From positions 144,262-208,261 of the forward strand of contig NZ_JAJEWQ010000003.1 in NCBI RefSeq assembly GCF_020687805.1: a stretch of DNA of 64,000 nucleotides, in the 5' to 3' direction. Positions 1-8,112 of this stretch are shown in pieces (position 1 is the stretch's first letter; each line of letters opens with the position of its first letter). A model generated the notes under the pieces. The model did no database searches. It saw only the letters and a list, made by a program, of their open reading frames with translations, and was not told the origin of the DNA. This DNA is from Planctobacterium marinum. GTDB lineage: Bacteria; Pseudomonadota; Gammaproteobacteria; Enterobacterales; Alteromonadaceae. Both the position numbers and the translations under genes were made by a program.

Positions 1-1
1 A

Positions 2-472
2 TTGAGCAAGGATCAGGTACGATTAGCCATGCAGGAAACCGTTACAGCTTCACCCCGAGAGCAGGCCCAGATGCACAGGTTACAAATCTTGCGCCTCGCC
101 TTTGACATTCTGCAAAGAGACATTCGCGGAACAGATAAATACTTACCTGCCCCATCACTGCCTTTATCAGCGGCAAACTGGCCGGTTACTGACATATTTA
201 CATTTTTAGCAAACAAAAAAGACCTGAAGCTGCCGAAACTCATTGATACCGAATACTATACAAATAAAGCTCATTCACGCTATCAGCAGGTAAGACGATT
301 GCAACTAGCCGCACAAGGGTTCAGACGCCCACTCGAACTGTGGTTGGTGAGCGATTTAGCACTTTATCTGGAAGAAGCAGGTATTCAGGTTACACTTCAG
401 GAATTTTGTCCCCGGGAGTTATCCCCACGTAATATACAGCTGACCGCCTTCCGCTATCAATTATCTGGATAG
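2..472 (+). CDS. C-terminal part of an unrecognised protein
   Basis: This frame is open from the window edge to a TAG stop, so the gene probably begins upstream and only the last ~156 residues are seen. The peptide is soluble, with no membrane segment or signal. It is rich in Arg, Leu and Gln and has a helical stretch around ELWLVSDLALYLEE, followed by a Cys-containing tail ending in LTAFRYQLSG. The tail is faintly like the C-terminal strand of some SAM-dependent methyltransferases, but no motif-bearing part is present, so I do not assign a function. A copy of the GGACASCCAY repeat begins 25 bases after the stop, followed by a perfect hairpin. Confidence 0.5.
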   Translation: MSKDQVRLAMQETVTASPREQAQMHRLQILRLAFDILQRDIRGTDKYLPAPSLPLSAANWPVTDIFTFLANKKDLKLPKLIDTEYYTNKAHSRYQQVRRLQLAAQGFRRPLELWLVSDLALYLEEAGIQVTLQEFCPRELSPRNIQLTAFRYQLSG

Positions 473-496
473 CCACCATAAATTATCCAGTTAACG

Positions 497-506
497 GGAC
501 AGCCAT
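497..506 (+). repeat. Dispersed 3'-flanking repeat, copy 1
   Basis: GGACAGCCAT lies 25 bases past the stop of the first gene, preceded by TTAACG. It belongs to a family seen seven times in the window (consensus GGACASCCAY). Most copies lie within about 30 bases of a stop codon and read in the direction of that gene. Confidence 0.5.
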
Positions 507-522
507 CAATACTTCAGGCATC

Positions 523-546
523 AAAACTGTACTTCGGTACAGTTTT
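523..546 (+). terminator. Perfect 10-bp hairpin with TTCG loop
   Basis: AAAACTGTAC and GTACAGTTTT flank a TTCG tetraloop, a very stable stem. The stem ends in four T but no longer T-tract follows, so it may end transcription of the upstream gene or be a palindrome mobilised by the neighbouring RAYT transposase. Confidence 0.5.
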
Positions 547-605
547 CAAACTCACTGATTTGTGCAAAATAGAAGTGGTTCTTATCAGACTCAGGAGGAG
601 TCCAG

Positions 606-1588
606 ATGCCAAAAGCCAGGCAAGCACAAATCAGCCTTGAAGATACCCCCTATTACCATTGTGTTTCCCGCTGTGTGCGCAGGGCCTATTTGTGTGGTCA
701 GGACAAACTCACCGGTATCAGCTATGAACACCGCCGTCAGTGGGTTCAGGACCGGATTCATTTTTTATCTCAGATATTCGCCATTGATGTCTGTGCCTAT
801 GCCGTAATGAGCAACCACACTCACCTTGTTTTACACATCCATAAAGCCTTGTCAGACAGCTGGGATACTGAAGAAGTAATTCACCGCTGGCACCGGTTAC
901 ACAAAGGTACATTGCTGAGTCATCAGTTCCTGAATCCTGTGCAGCGACAACACATGCCTGAATCTCAAATGGCTACCCTTGAGGAAACTGTTGAAGTCTG
1001 GCGACAACGACTCACCGATATCAGCTGGTTTATGCGCTCATTAAACGAATACATTGCCAGAGAGGCCAACAGGGAAGATGAGTGTACGGGTCGCTTCTGG
1101 GAGGGACGTTTTAAATCTCAGGCCTTACTGGATGAAGCAGCACTTGCTGCATGCATGGCGTATGTGGATTTAAACCCAATCAGGGCCGGCATTGCCAAAA
1201 CGCCGGAACAATCTGACCATAACAGTATTCAGTATCGCATCAATGCTGCCAGAGCAGGTAAAACACCGCGATATCTGACACCTTTTGTCGGAAGTCACAA
1301 CGATGACAGGCCCCACGGCTTGCCTTTTCATTTAGCCGATTACCTGGCACTGGTGGATATCACCGGCAGAGCCATTGTACCCGATAAAAGAGGGCAATTG
1401 ACGGCTCTGTACCCGCGATTCTGCAGCGCATCAACATTACACCGATGCAGTGGCAGGAGCTTACCACCCAATTTGAGGATTGTTTCCACCACGCCGCGGG
1501 CAGTGAGTCTTATCTGGAGGCCTACCGGCATCGACACAAACTAAAACGGCTCAGAGATAAAAACAGTGCGATAAGATTATTGGGCTGA
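606..1588 (+). pseudogene. REP-associated tyrosine transposase (RAYT), frameshifted
   Basis: This is a Y1/IS200-like transposase of the RAYT type, a single-strand DNA HUH enzyme family that handles REP palindromes. Seen here: the N-terminal YYHCVSRCVRRAYLCG block, the metal-binding MSNHTHLVLH motif, and the GRFWEGRFKSQALLDEAALAACMAYVDLNPIRAGIA block typical of the family. The intact frame runs to about 1409, then reads out of register (YPRFCSAS...) to a stop at 1544. Shifting frame at 1410-1412 restores a family-like C-terminus (PAILQRINITPMQWQELTTQ...) that ends at TGA 1586-1588. A one-base loss near 1407-1411 is therefore likely. A strong AGGAGGA site precedes the ATG. The upstream hairpin (523-546), downstream hairpin (1616-1633) and repeats on both sides could be its substrates. 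Transposase activity is doubtful unless the shift is a sequencing error or is programmed. Confidence 0.85.
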
Positions 1589-1615
1589 ACCAACATTAAT
1601 TAATCGCTTTCAATA

Positions 1616-1633
1616 CATTGTGGCCCCACAATG
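1616..1633 (+). repeat. Perfect 8-bp palindrome downstream of RAYT
   Basis: CATTGTGG, two C, CCACAATG forms a perfect hairpin 28 bases past the restored transposase stop. The GTGG at the stem recalls the GTAG/GTGG marks of REP elements recognised by RAYT enzymes. There is no T-tract. Confidence 0.4.
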
Positions 1634-1817
1634 GACCCGGCTTTGCCTTAATTTTGATTTCGATATGCTTCAGCGAGCAATTTTCTGAGGCACAGATTCA
1701 AATTAGACAATCAACCGCCCAAAAACTCTAATCTCAGCAAAATAATCCACCAAAACCCCGAATGAACAGCAAAACGGATTAAAGCGTTATATCAAACTAA
1801 GTTGAGACAAATTAAGC

Positions 1818-1827
1818 TGGGTGTCTT
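1818..1827 (-). repeat. Dispersed 3'-flanking repeat, copy 2
   Basis: On the minus strand it reads AAGACACCCA, beginning 20 bases after the stop of the serine hydrolase gene, in that gene's direction. The rest of 1589-1847 holds no gene that I can see. Confidence 0.45.
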
Positions 1828-1847
1828 GATTATTAAAATGATTAAGG

Positions 1848-3035
1848 TCACTCTAAAAGGCCAAACTTATAGTGGTCTGAAATACTCAACATCAGGGCAT
1901 TAATCAGTGCGCCACCACTATCGCCATTTGTCATCACAACAAAACCATCCCCTTGATTTACAAAGGCTCGGAAGTTGTTGGTAAAGCCAAGATTTTTACC
2001 GCCGTGACCAAATACCAGCTTACCATTTCGGTCAGACATCTCAGGACCAAGCCCCCAATCGTTTTTATGTTTCCGGAACATGGCTGATAATGTCTCTTTC
2101 TTCAAAATACCTGAGCTATCGCCGTTCATAATATTCTGCAGATGGATAACATATTGCGCAATATCTGAAGGTGTGGTCCAAAGGCCCGCAGCAGGTTTTT
2201 CGGGGTAATTGTTGTAGACTTGCTGAAACATATTGCCATTGCGATCAAAGGCCGCACTGGCCCTGACTTTTAGATCTTCGGGCAAATCATGCTGATAAGT
2301 ACTGCTGGTCATGCCCAGCGGCTTAAGAATATTGGCATCCGTATATTCTGCGAATGAAAGTCCGGTTATATCTTCCACAATTTTTTGCATAACAGTATAG
2401 CCGCCACCAGAATAACTCCATTTGCTGCCAGGACTTTCTTTGACTTCAACTCTGGCAGTATTCCCAGCACCTTTTAACACCTCAACGGTAGAAGGAATAT
2501 CCTGCCCTGCATAGCCAGGAAAACCATGAACGGTCAGTCCTCCGGTATGAGTCAAAAGGTGCCGCAGAGTTACTGGATTGTCTTTCTTGAGTTTCTTTCC
2601 TTCAACCTTCCACCCCTTAAGGTACTGATTTACATCAGTATCCAGGTCAATCCGGCCCTCTTCCACCAGTTTGAGTGCAGCCAGCGCTCCTACCGGCTTA
2701 CTGATAGAACCCGCCTGAAATAATGTATTTTCATCAACGTCTAAACCAGTTTCAGCGTTTGCAATCCCCCAACCTTTGGCCCAGACAAGTTTGCCATCGT
2801 TTATCACCGCCACACTAGCACCGGGCAAGTGAATTTCCTGCATTTTATCGGTAACTGAAAGTGGCTTTGAGCTTCTGAACAGAAAAAAAACGTCATCTTT
2901 AAGATTGTTTTCAATAGCCTGAATATCTGTGTTATCAGCAAATGTCTTAACGTTAAAAAACGTTGAAGCTAAAAATATTGAGGAACAAAAAAGAAGGGAT
3001 TTACTTAATTTATTAGTTAACTTGCTCAAAATCAC
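1848..3035 (-). CDS. Secreted serine hydrolase, beta-lactamase/PBP4* family
   Basis: A 395-residue protein of the beta-lactamase-related (class C-like) serine hydrolase family. An N-terminal hydrophobic stretch ending near TFADN looks like a signal peptide, so the enzyme is probably periplasmic. Catalytic motifs are visible: S110-x-x-K113 (QAGSISKPVG), Y208 in WSYSGGG (the usual Asn of YxN is replaced by Gly), and H344-G-G in the HxG position. The family includes esterases, D-aminopeptidases and penicillin-binding proteins, so the substrate cannot be told from sequence. The gene stands alone on the minus strand between repeat copies. Its promoter region (3036-3209) is occupied by an inverted pair of those repeats. 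Confidence 0.85.
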   Translation of the reverse strand: MILSKLTNKLSKSLLFCSSIFLASTFFNVKTFADNTDIQAIENNLKDDVFFLFRSSKPLSVTDKMQEIHLPGASVAVINDGKLVWAKGWGIANAETGLDVDENTLFQAGSISKPVGALAALKLVEEGRIDLDTDVNQYLKGWKVEGKKLKKDNPVTLRHLLTHTGGLTVHGFPGYAGQDIPSTVEVLKGAGNTARVEVKESPGSKWSYSGGGYTVMQKIVEDITGLSFAEYTDANILKPLGMTSSTYQHDLPEDLKVRASAAFDRNGNMFQQVYNNYPEKPAAGLWTTPSDIAQYVIHLQNIMNGDSSGILKKETLSAMFRKHKNDWGLGPEMSDRNGKLVFGHGGKNLGFTNNFRAFVNQGDGFVVMTNGDSGGALINALMLSISDHYKFGLLE

Positions 3036-3116
3036 GTCCTTTTAGTTTTGTATACAAGGGGTAGAGTTTTACACATGTTAACACCAAATCCCAGCGCGTA
3101 TTCCAGTGATATTGCA

Positions 3117-3200
3117 AGGACACCCACTCTAAAACTGAGGATGGCGGTTTCTTAATATGGGTGTCTTAGTAAAAATAGTCGACTTTTAGTATGGGTGTCT
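3117..3200. repeat. Three clustered copies of the GGACASCCAY repeat
   Basis: AGGACACCCA at 3117-3126 reads on the plus strand. ATGGGTGTCTTAGTAAAA at 3157-3174 and ATGGGTGTCTCGGTAAAA at 3191-3208 read oppositely; these two share 16 of 18 bases. The first two form an imperfect inverted pair spanning about 50 bases, like ends of a tiny element. The third lies directly behind the stop of the YcxB-like gene. Confidence 0.55.
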
Positions 3201-3209
3201 CGGTAAAAG

Positions 3210-3695
3210 TTACTGTTTTTCGGTGGCTTTTAAGGCGAGAAACTCCTGTGCTTGCGCTGACAGGCATCGGTTAGACAGGTAGGATTTGCCGGAGGGTAAA
3301 TACAGTAACCAGCCCGCCGAGGTTTGTTGGATTTTAGTAATATCCTGCCAGGTGATTTTGCTGTTAACGTGAATGGAGTGACTTTTAACAGCTTCCTCAT
3401 CGATAGTGAGTGTCACTTTATTATTGGCAGCTTTACTGATCATTTGCCTGGCTAACCACCAGGCTTTGTGAAACCGCACACTCAGTGCTTCCAGTCCCCC
3501 TAAACCAATGATAAACCAGGCGATATAGCCGCTGATTTCAGTAGCCAGTAATACGCCACTACCTACTAATGCCAATATCAGGGCTTTGATGTAACCCCGT
3601 TTAACAAAGTCATCCGTAACCGACTGATCATAAGTTTCACTGAAGTGACTCTTATCCAATTTGTAAGTGGTTGAATAATGAAATGCTTCAGCCAT
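3210..3695 (-). CDS. YcxB-like membrane protein
   Basis: This 161-residue protein has a polar N-terminus, two closely spaced hydrophobic segments at about residues 36-70 (ALILALVGSGVLLATEI and YIAWFIIGLGGLEAL), then a soluble beta-rich domain. The domain contains ITWQDITKIQQTSAGWLLYL and a final SNRCLS...FLALK segment. This is the layout of YcxB-like proteins (a PH-like domain behind two membrane helices), whose role is unknown. The gene is followed immediately by a dispersed repeat copy, and is preceded by a 111-base gap to the DUF481 gene on the same strand, so co-transcription is possible. Confidence 0.65.
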   Translation of the reverse strand: MAEAFHYSTTYKLDKSHFSETYDQSVTDDFVKRGYIKALILALVGSGVLLATEISGYIAWFIIGLGGLEALSVRFHKAWWLARQMISKAANNKVTLTIDEEAVKSHSIHVNSKITWQDITKIQQTSAGWLLYLPSGKSYLSNRCLSAQAQEFLALKATEKQ

Positions 3696-3806
3696 GGGAT
3701 ACTCAAATTCTCAAAACACCATTTTATCCGGCTTTTGCCCCATTTACAGCAGCAAGCACCGATAAAATGTTCGCCCGTATTTGGGGAATAGCCGCACCTG
3801 TGGCCG

Positions 3807-4583
3807 CTAAAAAAAGTTATACACCAGAGTGATTGCCGTTTCAGTGTCCAGGTTTTCTGAACCCTCTTCCACCTCACTGTTGTGATTGAGGATCACGGAC
3901 AATTTCATAGACATAGAACCATTAATCTTTGCTGACAAAGACGATTCAGCACGAGACTTGGTGTTGATCGAGCCAATTTCGGTACTCAGAATTTGTTTGA
4001 TGTTAGCTTTTTTCGAAATTTTCCAGCCATAATCCAGTTGCCCCCGTAATATAGGACCGCTGACATCTTCGCCGTCCTGCAATTCCTGAAAGGCATAACC
4101 CGGGCCAATACTGTAGGTAAAGTGGCTATTGGATTTTTTGAACCATTGACTACTCCAGCCGGCAGCAATAGTGGCCTGATATTCAAAGCTGCTGAAGCGG
4201 GCATCTTCATAAGACGCAAACCCAAACAACCGATTTGTGGGGTTGTCCAGTTTGTAATTTGCCTGCCCGGAAAGAAAGAAGCGCTGGGTACTGGTTTGAG
4301 CTTCTTCGTACTCTTCACCCGTTTCCTCGTCAGTGATCATCACATCGTCCTGACGATACAAGGCTTCTATAACATAATCATTACTCCAGCTTTGCATCTC
4401 GTGATGAGATCGCAAACTGCCTTTAAATGATGTTGTTTTGGTATTGCCGCCACTGAAAATCGATCCAAATTCGCCTTCCAGGGTAAAGTCTTTAGCGTCG
4501 TCTTCCGATGGTGATTCCGTTGCGATTACCGGAAGACTTAAAGACACAAAAGTTAAATAGCAGAAAGTAATTATTTTTTTCAT
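3807..4583 (-). CDS. DUF481 (YdiY-like) outer-membrane beta-barrel protein
   Basis: This 258-residue protein starts with a signal peptide (MKKIITFCYLTFVSLSLPVIA, cleavage near residue 21) and continues with GEFGSIFSGGNTKTTSFKG, the characteristic start of DUF481 proteins. Alternating polar/hydrophobic strands follow. It ends in TLVYNFF, an aromatic C-terminal residue as used for outer-membrane assembly by the Bam complex. DUF481 proteins are salt-induced outer-membrane proteins of unknown detailed function. The start is supported by AGGTGA upstream. The promoter region contains two adjacent palindromes (4630-4657). Confidence 0.8.
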   Translation of the reverse strand: MKKIITFCYLTFVSLSLPVIATESPSEDDAKDFTLEGEFGSIFSGGNTKTTSFKGSLRSHHEMQSWSNDYVIEALYRQDDVMITDEETGEEYEEAQTSTQRFFLSGQANYKLDNPTNRLFGFASYEDARFSSFEYQATIAAGWSSQWFKKSNSHFTYSIGPGYAFQELQDGEDVSGPILRGQLDYGWKISKKANIKQILSTEIGSINTKSRAESSLSAKINGSMSMKLSVILNHNSEVEEGSENLDTETAITLVYNFF

Positions 4584-4629
4584 TGTTCACCTGGCTCTTC
4601 GCGGTGAGCATTTTATGCAATCAATAGCG

Positions 4630-4657
4630 GGAAGTCTAGACGTCCGAATACGTATTC
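4630..4657 (-). promoter_or_regulatory. Adjacent palindromes upstream of the DUF481 gene
   Basis: GTCTAGAC (4634-4641) and GAATACGTATTC (4646-4657) are perfect palindromes 50-75 bases upstream of the start codon. Read as 8-mers, GGAAGTCT and AGACGTCC match the MetJ box AGACGTCT at 6 and 7 of 8 positions. The regulator is not known; the MetJ reading is an inference. Confidence 0.4.
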
Positions 4658-4699
4658 ATGACAGGTTTAACCTGTGGATAGCCTTGGTGTTTAGTGAAA

Positions 4700-4728
4700 A
4701 TAACAAGCGGGTAAATCAGCTTACCCGC
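4700..4728 (-). terminator. Terminator of the epd-pgk-fba operon
   Basis: On the minus strand GCGGGTAA, a 6-base loop and TTACCCGC are followed by TTGTTATTTT. It lies 18 bases past the fba stop, which fits the end of that operon. Confidence 0.75.
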
Positions 4729-4745
4729 CCGTAAATGGAGAGAAA

Positions 4746-5645
4746 TTAAGTGCGGGATGCTGCAAAAATAGCGTCGATAGATTCACCCAGCATTTGGTTA
4801 AACTCAGCGTCAGATTGCTGTGCGGTTAAACCTTGTGCCAATGCACGGGAGAAACTGGCAATCATGCCGTGATTGCGCGCGATCATCGCGTTAGCTTCAT
4901 CGCGTGAATAGCCACCCGACAGTGCCACAACGCGGATCACATTTTTGTGTTCCATCAGCACTTTGTAGAAGTTATCTTCCGATGGCAACGTTAACTTAAG
5001 CATGACCAATTCGTCATCCGCCAGCAAATCTAACTGCTCCAGAATTCTGGTGCGCATAATGGCTTCTGCCTGCGCTTTTTCCGGTGAATGAATATCCACT
5101 TCCGGCTCAACGATGGGTACCAGGCCTTTAGCACTGATCTGTTTCGCAACCTCAAACTGCTGCGCAACCACATCACTGATCCCCTGCTCATTCGCCAGTT
5201 TAATCACTGAGCGCATTTTGGTACCAAACACGCCTTGTGCAACAGCTTTGTCCAGTAAGGCATCCAAAGCCGGCATAGGCTTCATTACCTGCACCCCATT
5301 TACTTCGTCGGCCAGGCCTTTATCCACTTTCAAAAAGGGGACAATCTGCTTGTTTTCCCACAGAAAGGCGGCACTCATTTTGCCTTCAATCTGACGATCC
5401 AGTGTATTTTCAAACAGGATTGCTCCTAACACTTTTTCACCGGTAAAGACAGGGCTGGTAATGATGCGGGTTCGCATGGCGTGTACCGTATCAAACATTT
5501 CTTCATCATTGCTGTAGGCGCTTTCATCGACGCCATATTGCAATAATGCTTTTGGGGTACTGCCACCACTTTGATCCAGTGCAGCGATAAATCCGTCAGT
5601 TTCACTGACCTTTTTCAACATTTCAGCGTTGGCTGGTAAAGCCAT
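4746..5645 (-). CDS. fda: Fructose-bisphosphate aldolase, class I
   Basis: Cleaves fructose 1,6-bisphosphate to dihydroxyacetone phosphate and glyceraldehyde 3-phosphate in glycolysis, and runs backward in gluconeogenesis. At 299 residues it matches the short bacterial class I (Schiff-base) type. Visible motifs are [16 protein letters not shown] near the N-terminus, [10 protein letters not shown] with the conserved Glu near 180, and MLKLTLP with the likely Schiff-base Lys at about 217. The zinc histidines of class II enzymes are absent. I start at [10 protein letters not shown] because AGGAG lies 8 bases before it; an in-frame ATG 30 bases upstream would add an unlikely [10 protein letters not shown]. 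It ends an epd-pgk-fda operon and is followed by a clear terminator. Many gammaproteobacteria have a class II enzyme in this position. Confidence 0.93.
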   Translation of the reverse strand: MALPANAEMLKKVSETDGFIAALDQSGGSTPKALLQYGVDESAYSNDEEMFDTVHAMRTRIITSPVFTGEKVLGAILFENTLDRQIEGKMSAAFLWENKQIVPFLKVDKGLADEVNGVQVMKPMPALDALLDKAVAQGVFGTKMRSVIKLANEQGISDVVAQQFEVAKQISAKGLVPIVEPEVDIHSPEKAQAEAIMRTRILEQLDLLADDELVMLKLTLPSEDNFYKVLMEHKNVIRVVALSGGYSRDEANAMIARNHGMIASFSRALAQGLTAQQSDAEFNQMLGESIDAIFAASRT

Positions 5646-5760
5646 CGTAATTTCTCCTGAGTGCGAGCCCGCCAATTAGTGACCTAAGCCCATGGGTTTA
5701 CAGTGGAAAATGTCCCTTTTGTGGTTCTTTATTCCCGTGATTTATTTCGTCTCGCCCCGA

Positions 5761-6936
5761 TTATCCGGCGCGTTTCTCTAACATCGCAACTGCGGGCAAC
5801 ACTTTACCTTCCAGAAATTCCAGAAAAGCACCGCCACCGGTAGAAATGTAGGATATTTTATCGCCAATGTCATACTTGTCTACCGCTGCTAATGTATCGC
5901 CGCCGCCGGCGATAGAAAACGCCTCACTATTGGCTATGGCCAGTGCCAGCGCTTTTGTTCCTTCGCCAAACTGGTCAAATTCAAATACCCCAACAGGGCC
6001 ATTCCACACAATAGTACCTGCGGCCTTAATCATTTCAGCGAGGCGACCCGCAGTTTCTGGCCCGACATCAAAAATCATATCTTCATCGGTAACTTGTTCA
6101 ACATCTTTCAAATGCGCAGCAGCATCTTCCGCAAATTTATCACCGACAATCACGTCCACCGGCACCGGGATATCTCCGCCATTGGCCTGCGCTGTTGCCA
6201 GTAAACGATTGGCTTCCGGAATTAGATCGGCTTCATATAGCGATTTACCGACATTGTGACCCTGAGCGGCAATAAAGGTGTTGGCGATACCACCGCCGAC
6301 GATAAGTTGATCCACCTTGCTGGATAAAGACTCCAGCACGGTTAGTTTAGTCGAGACCTTTGAGCCCCCCACAATAGCCAGCATCGGCTTTTTAGGGTTG
6401 TGCAGCGCTTTGCCCAAGGCATCCAGCTCAGCAGCCAACAAAGGCCCGGCACAGGCAACCGGTGCATGTAAGCCAACACCATGAGTAGAAGCCTGCGCGC
6501 GATGCGCAGTACCAAACGCATCCATGACATAGACATCACACAACGCGGCATATTGTTTTGATAACACTTCGTCGTCTTTTTTCTCGCCGACGTTGAAGCG
6601 AACATTTTCCAATACCACCAGTTCCCCGTCAGCAACCTCAACGCCATTGAGGTAATCTTTTTCTAATCTGACTTTATTGCTCAATGCGTCCGAAAGGTAA
6701 TTTACCACAGGTGCCAGGCTAAACTCTTCTTCGTACTGTCCCTCTGTTGGCCTACCCAGGTGCGACATCACGATCACTTTGGCACCGGCTTTCAGAGCCA
6801 ACTCAATCGTTGGTAACGCCGCTTTTAAGCGGGCATCAGAAGTTACCTTACCGTCTTTTACCGGAACGTTTAAATCTTCCCGGATCAATACTCGCTTACC
6901 AGCGAGATCCAGATCGGTCATTTTGATAATGGACAT
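5761..6936 (-). CDS. pgk: Phosphoglycerate kinase
   Basis: Transfers phosphate between 1,3-bisphosphoglycerate and ADP in the cytoplasm. The 391-residue protein is the normal length. It begins [26 protein letters not shown], the usual gammaproteobacterial N-terminus. It contains the substrate-binding SHLGRP motif, the [13 protein letters not shown] hinge region, WNGPVGVFE, and the C-terminal GGGDTLAAV and [14 protein letters not shown] nucleotide-domain motifs. GGAG nine bases upstream supports this ATG over one five codons earlier. It lies 58 bases behind epd and 115 bases ahead of the aldolase with no terminator between, so the three are likely one operon. Confidence 0.97.
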   Translation of the reverse strand: MSIIKMTDLDLAGKRVLIREDLNVPVKDGKVTSDARLKAALPTIELALKAGAKVIVMSHLGRPTEGQYEEEFSLAPVVNYLSDALSNKVRLEKDYLNGVEVADGELVVLENVRFNVGEKKDDEVLSKQYAALCDVYVMDAFGTAHRAQASTHGVGLHAPVACAGPLLAAELDALGKALHNPKKPMLAIVGGSKVSTKLTVLESLSSKVDQLIVGGGIANTFIAAQGHNVGKSLYEADLIPEANRLLATAQANGGDIPVPVDVIVGDKFAEDAAAHLKDVEQVTDEDMIFDVGPETAGRLAEMIKAAGTIVWNGPVGVFEFDQFGEGTKALALAIANSEAFSIAGGGDTLAAVDKYDIGDKISYISTGGGAFLEFLEGKVLPAVAMLEKRAG

Positions 6937-6994
6937 GTTCGTAGTCTCCAAAGTTGTGTGTATTCAGTTTTATAATGCATCTTTATTATTTGCG

Positions 6995-7999
6995 TTATTG
7001 CATCATCGCCAGGCTGGTGTCTAACATTCGGTTGGCAAAGCCCCATTCGTTATCACACCATACCAGGGTTTTTACTAGTTTTTTATGACTCACCCGGGTT
7101 TGCGAACCATCCACAATACAGGAGTGCGGATCGTGATTAAAATCGCAGGAAACCAGGGGTTCTTCCGTATAGGATAAAATGCCTTCCAGGCGGCCTATTC
7201 GCGCCGATTCCAGTGCTGCATTGACGGTTTTAATGCTGACATCCTGACTAAGGGTGACACTTAAATCCATGGCAGTAACATTGATGGTTGGAACCCTGAC
7301 AGCAATCGCTTCAAAGCGCCCGGCAAATTTAGGCAGTATCCGCTCTACCCCCAACGCCAGTTTGGTATCCACCGGAATAATGGATTGGGAGGCGGCGCGG
7401 GTTCTGCGCAGATCAGGATGGTAAGCGTCGATAACTTGCTGATCGTGCATAGAAGAATGAATCGTAGTGATAGTGCCACTTTCAACCCCAAAGTGGTCAT
7501 CCAGCACCTGAATCACCGGCACGATACAATTGGTAGTACAGGAGCCGTTAGATACAATACGATGTTGCTTTTCTAACAGGTGATCATTAATACCAAAAAT
7601 CACCGTGGCATCCATATCAGCCTTACAGGGCTGCGAAAAAAGTACCTTTTTAGCGCCTGCGGCAATGTGTTTTTCGCCGTCTTCCCGGTCGCTAAACTCA
7701 CCGGTGCATTCCAGCACCAGATCCACATCCAGTGCCTGCCAGGGAAGGTCTTCAATGTTGGCGTGATTCAGTAATTGTATTGCTTTACCGGCAACGGTGA
7801 GAGTGCGATTGTTCAGAGTGACGGGGAATCTAAAGCGACCATGGGAGGTATCGTATTTGAGGAGGTGAGCAATGCCTTCAGGCTCTGCCAGTTCGTTGAT
7901 GGCGACAACTTCTATAATGGCATCACGTCCGGTTTCAAACAAAGCGCGTAGTACGTTTCTGCCAATTCGACCAAAACCATTAATGGCCACTCTTATCAT
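6995..7999 (-). CDS. epd: D-erythrose-4-phosphate dehydrogenase
   Basis: A GAPDH-family NAD-dependent dehydrogenase of 334 residues. Epd oxidises erythrose 4-phosphate to 4-phosphoerythronate in pyridoxal 5'-phosphate synthesis. It has the Rossmann start [17 protein letters not shown], the catalytic Cys in SNGSCTTNC, and the Epd-type sequence [20 protein letters not shown] where glycolytic GAPDH has a different THxYT-type stretch. This, and its place before pgk, separates it from gapA. The start has AGGAA upstream. It is first in epd-pgk-fda; a terminator behind tkt at 8057-8083 suggests its own promoter. Confidence 0.93.
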   Translation of the reverse strand: MIRVAINGFGRIGRNVLRALFETGRDAIIEVVAINELAEPEGIAHLLKYDTSHGRFRFPVTLNNRTLTVAGKAIQLLNHANIEDLPWQALDVDLVLECTGEFSDREDGEKHIAAGAKKVLFSQPCKADMDATVIFGINDHLLEKQHRIVSNGSCTTNCIVPVIQVLDDHFGVESGTITTIHSSMHDQQVIDAYHPDLRRTRAASQSIIPVDTKLALGVERILPKFAGRFEAIAVRVPTINVTAMDLSVTLSQDVSIKTVNAALESARIGRLEGILSYTEEPLVSCDFNHDPHSCIVDGSQTRVSHKKLVKTLVWCDNEWGFANRMLDTSLAMMQ

Positions 8000-8056
8000 G
8001 TTGGTTCCTGAATCTACCCCTTTTTGAAAACCCGGAGATACTACATCATTTCCAAC

Positions 8057-8083
8057 AAAAAAGCAGGTCCGAAGACCTGCTTT
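8057..8083 (-). terminator. Terminator of tkt
   Basis: On the minus strand AAAGCAGGTC, loop TTCG and GACCTGCTTT end in a run of six T. It follows the tkt stop by about 30 bases and separates tkt from epd. Confidence 0.9.
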
Positions 8084-8112
8084 AACTGCAATTAATTGAA
8101 TTTCTGAGCGGG

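Noticed and set aside
5867-6259. A long open frame on the plus strand opposite pgk
   Set aside because: It is antisense to a clearly conserved gene and shows no protein family features; it reflects codon bias of pgk.
6995-7999. Glycolytic GAPDH (gapA)
   Set aside because: The [17 protein letters not shown] region and the place before pgk fit erythrose-4-phosphate dehydrogenase better.
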